Part shown: positions 5,581 to 6,620 of the stretch, piece by piece
Layout: each line of letters starts with the position of its first letter
Position numbering within the stretch: the first letter of the stretch is position 1
Position numbers and translations under genes: made by a program
Notes under the pieces: model-generated
What the model saw: the letters and a program-made list of their open reading frames with translations, nothing else
What the model was told of the DNA's origin: nothing
Database searches by the model: none
DNA from: an uncultured Holosporaceae bacterium
Lineage (GTDB): Bacteria; Pseudomonadota; Alphaproteobacteria; CAISOG01
Length of the DNA: 6,620 bases
Assembly (NCBI GenBank): GCA_903887035.1
Contig: CAISOG010000186.1
Location: 1-6,620 of the forward strand
Reading direction: 5' to 3'

Positions 5581-6620
5581 CTATCTTGCAGTGACCAGTT
5601 GGACAAACTGAGACATCAATGCTTTGCCAATGTCAACAGGTGGCTTTTCCTGCGACGGGCAGGCGGCGGCTTGACGTGCCTTGGCTGCCAGTTTTTCTAA
5701 GGGTGTGGGCTCCTCCTCCCCCCGTTGGATACGCGCCCAACGATCATAGGTACGAAGCATGGTTTGAATCATCGCATTTGCCCCGTCCCGTTGATCCATA
5801 TGGGGGGTGATAGACGGAAACAACGACATATCTGGGCTCAGATAGTCTCCTCTGGGGGCTGATTCTTTACCGTATTCCGCCTCAAAAGCCTGAATGCGAT
5901 CACGTAGGTTTTGCGGGAAACACAGTAGTCTGGGTTCTATCAGTGGAACCCCTGCCGCATCTTCCCCAAACGCACCCTTCCAATCTCGAATTGCTTGTTT
6001 ATCTTCTGCACTGACAGGAAAAGCCCCCCGCATTCGATCACGCACAACGTCGAAAGGAACACGAAGAGCAACCAAATTCCAGGGTTTGGTGACATCAACA
6101 GGATTGCCACCATCTCTATTAATTTCCACCACCAAAGAGGTCAGCAAGCCCGCGTAACGCCATTGCGCCGCCGTTGTTCGCAGTAAAAACTGATCATCTA
6201 ATTTTGCATTGAAACTTAAAAGTTTTTGTTTATTAGTTTCAGTTAAATGTCTTGAATGCATTACATAAGAACTGGCAGTCGTCGCTGTGCTAACCAAGGC
6301 ACCTAGCACACCTATTTTTCCAGGGGGTACGTCGTAAAGCCAACATTTTTGGGGATCTCTATCAATAGTATTCAAGAAAAAATTAGATTTTCGTGGGAAT
6401 CGGTTTTTTACACATGCACTGTTGAATGGAAATCCACCGATACCATAACCAAGCTGCATCCAACGCAACGAATCTGAATAATTAGTTAAGTATTCACCTG
6501 TAGGATTTGGAGGATAACCCGAGATTAAGTGACCTATATCATGCTGTAAAAGACCTATTATTTTTCCTAACCGCTGTCTCTCTATATTACCAGAATTATT
6601 TTTTCGAGCAACGTCATTCC
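5581..6620 (-). CDS. COQ4-like protein with long unknown C-terminal region, 5' end cut by window edge
   Basis: The frame is open from the TAG at 5581-5583 to the right edge, 345 visible residues. A TTG at 6468 could be taken as a start, but the frame continues upstream without a stop through 6618, and the best motif lies in that upstream part. Residues 26-42 read HDIGHLISGYPPNPTGE, which fits the COQ4 zinc signature HDxxH-x11-E (human COQ4 H163, D164, H167, E179) with the usual GY and GE context; SLRWMQLGYGIGGFPFN follows, where COQ4 proteins have a helix ending in a small/Pro-Phe stretch. COQ4 acts in ubiquinone biosynthesis, with reported roles in the complex and in C1 decarboxylation. After about residue 100 the rest is not recognised; it is longer than COQ4 usually has, ends in an Ala/Lys-rich stretch, and shows no signal peptide. 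An HD-domain hydrolase is the main alternative for the HDIGH, but the spacing to Glu favours COQ4. It forms a unit with the downstream small gene. Confidence 0.65.
   Translation of the reverse strand, partial: NDVARKNNSGNIERQRLGKIIGLLQHDIGHLISGYPPNPTGEYLTNYSDSLRWMQLGYGIGGFPFNSACVKNRFPRKSNFFLNTIDRDPQKCWLYDVPPGKIGVLGALVSTATTASSYVMHSRHLTETNKQKLLSFNAKLDDQFLLRTTAAQWRYAGLLTSLVVEINRDGGNPVDVTKPWNLVALRVPFDVVRDRMRGAFPVSAEDKQAIRDWKGAFGEDAAGVPLIEPRLLCFPQNLRDRIQAFEAEYGKESAPRGDYLSPDMSLFPSITPHMDQRDGANAMIQTMLRTYDRWARIQRGEEEPTPLEKLAAKARQAAACPSQEKPPVDIGKALMSQFVQLVTAR

Noticed and set aside
6466..6468. TTG as start of the COQ4-like gene
   Set aside because: The frame is open upstream to the window edge and the conserved motif lies upstream of it, so this is an internal Leu codon.
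6493..6549. HD-domain phosphohydrolase reading of the LLQHDIGH segment
   Set aside because: HDIGH does occur in HD-domain enzymes, but the 11-residue spacing to Glu with GY and GE fits COQ4 better, and I see no other HD-domain His or Asp motif in the visible part. The missing N-terminus leaves some doubt.

Overview
The window looks like a GC-rich alphaproteobacterial chromosome segment. Three things point there: a glpX gene directly followed by recJ (a pairing I know from Alphaproteobacteria), an ABC1/AarF kinase of alphaproteobacterial type, and a Sel1-repeat lipoprotein-free exported protein with the usual C-terminal 'EWKP' ending. I cannot name the genus. All calls come from reading the sequence; no database search was run.

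Left block, minus strand (1-3276): an exported Sel1-repeat protein, then class II fructose-1,6-bisphosphatase (glpX), then the single-strand exonuclease gene recJ, which runs off the left edge. The gaps are 43 and 5 bases, so this reads as one transcription unit of housekeeping genes (gluconeogenesis, DNA repair) plus an envelope protein of unknown role.

Middle block, plus strand (3388-5116): an ABC1/AarF (UbiB/COQ8-like) atypical kinase, diverging from the Sel1 gene across a 111-base gap, then a HigA-like XRE antitoxin with a strong ribosome-binding site and no toxin gene beside it. A 19-codon frame fills the space between them exactly, with ATGA overlaps at both ends.

Right block, minus strand (5156-6620), convergent with the middle block: a small acidic protein I do not recognise, and upstream of it a long frame that stays open to the right edge. 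Near its visible N-terminal end this frame carries HDxxH-x11-E in a GY...GE context, the zinc-site signature of COQ4, the ubiquinone-biosynthesis protein. It continues for about 300 more residues that I do not recognise. This block is clearly richer in A+T than the rest, most strongly over the COQ4-like part, which suggests a different origin.

The most interesting points are the oversized COQ4-like protein with its unknown partner, the presence of two coenzyme-Q-related families (ABC1 kinase and COQ4-like) within 2 kb, and the orphan antitoxin with a possible toxin scar. Apart from the 111-base divergent gap, no non-coding stretch exceeds about 60 bases. I see no RNA gene, CRISPR array or insertion sequence.
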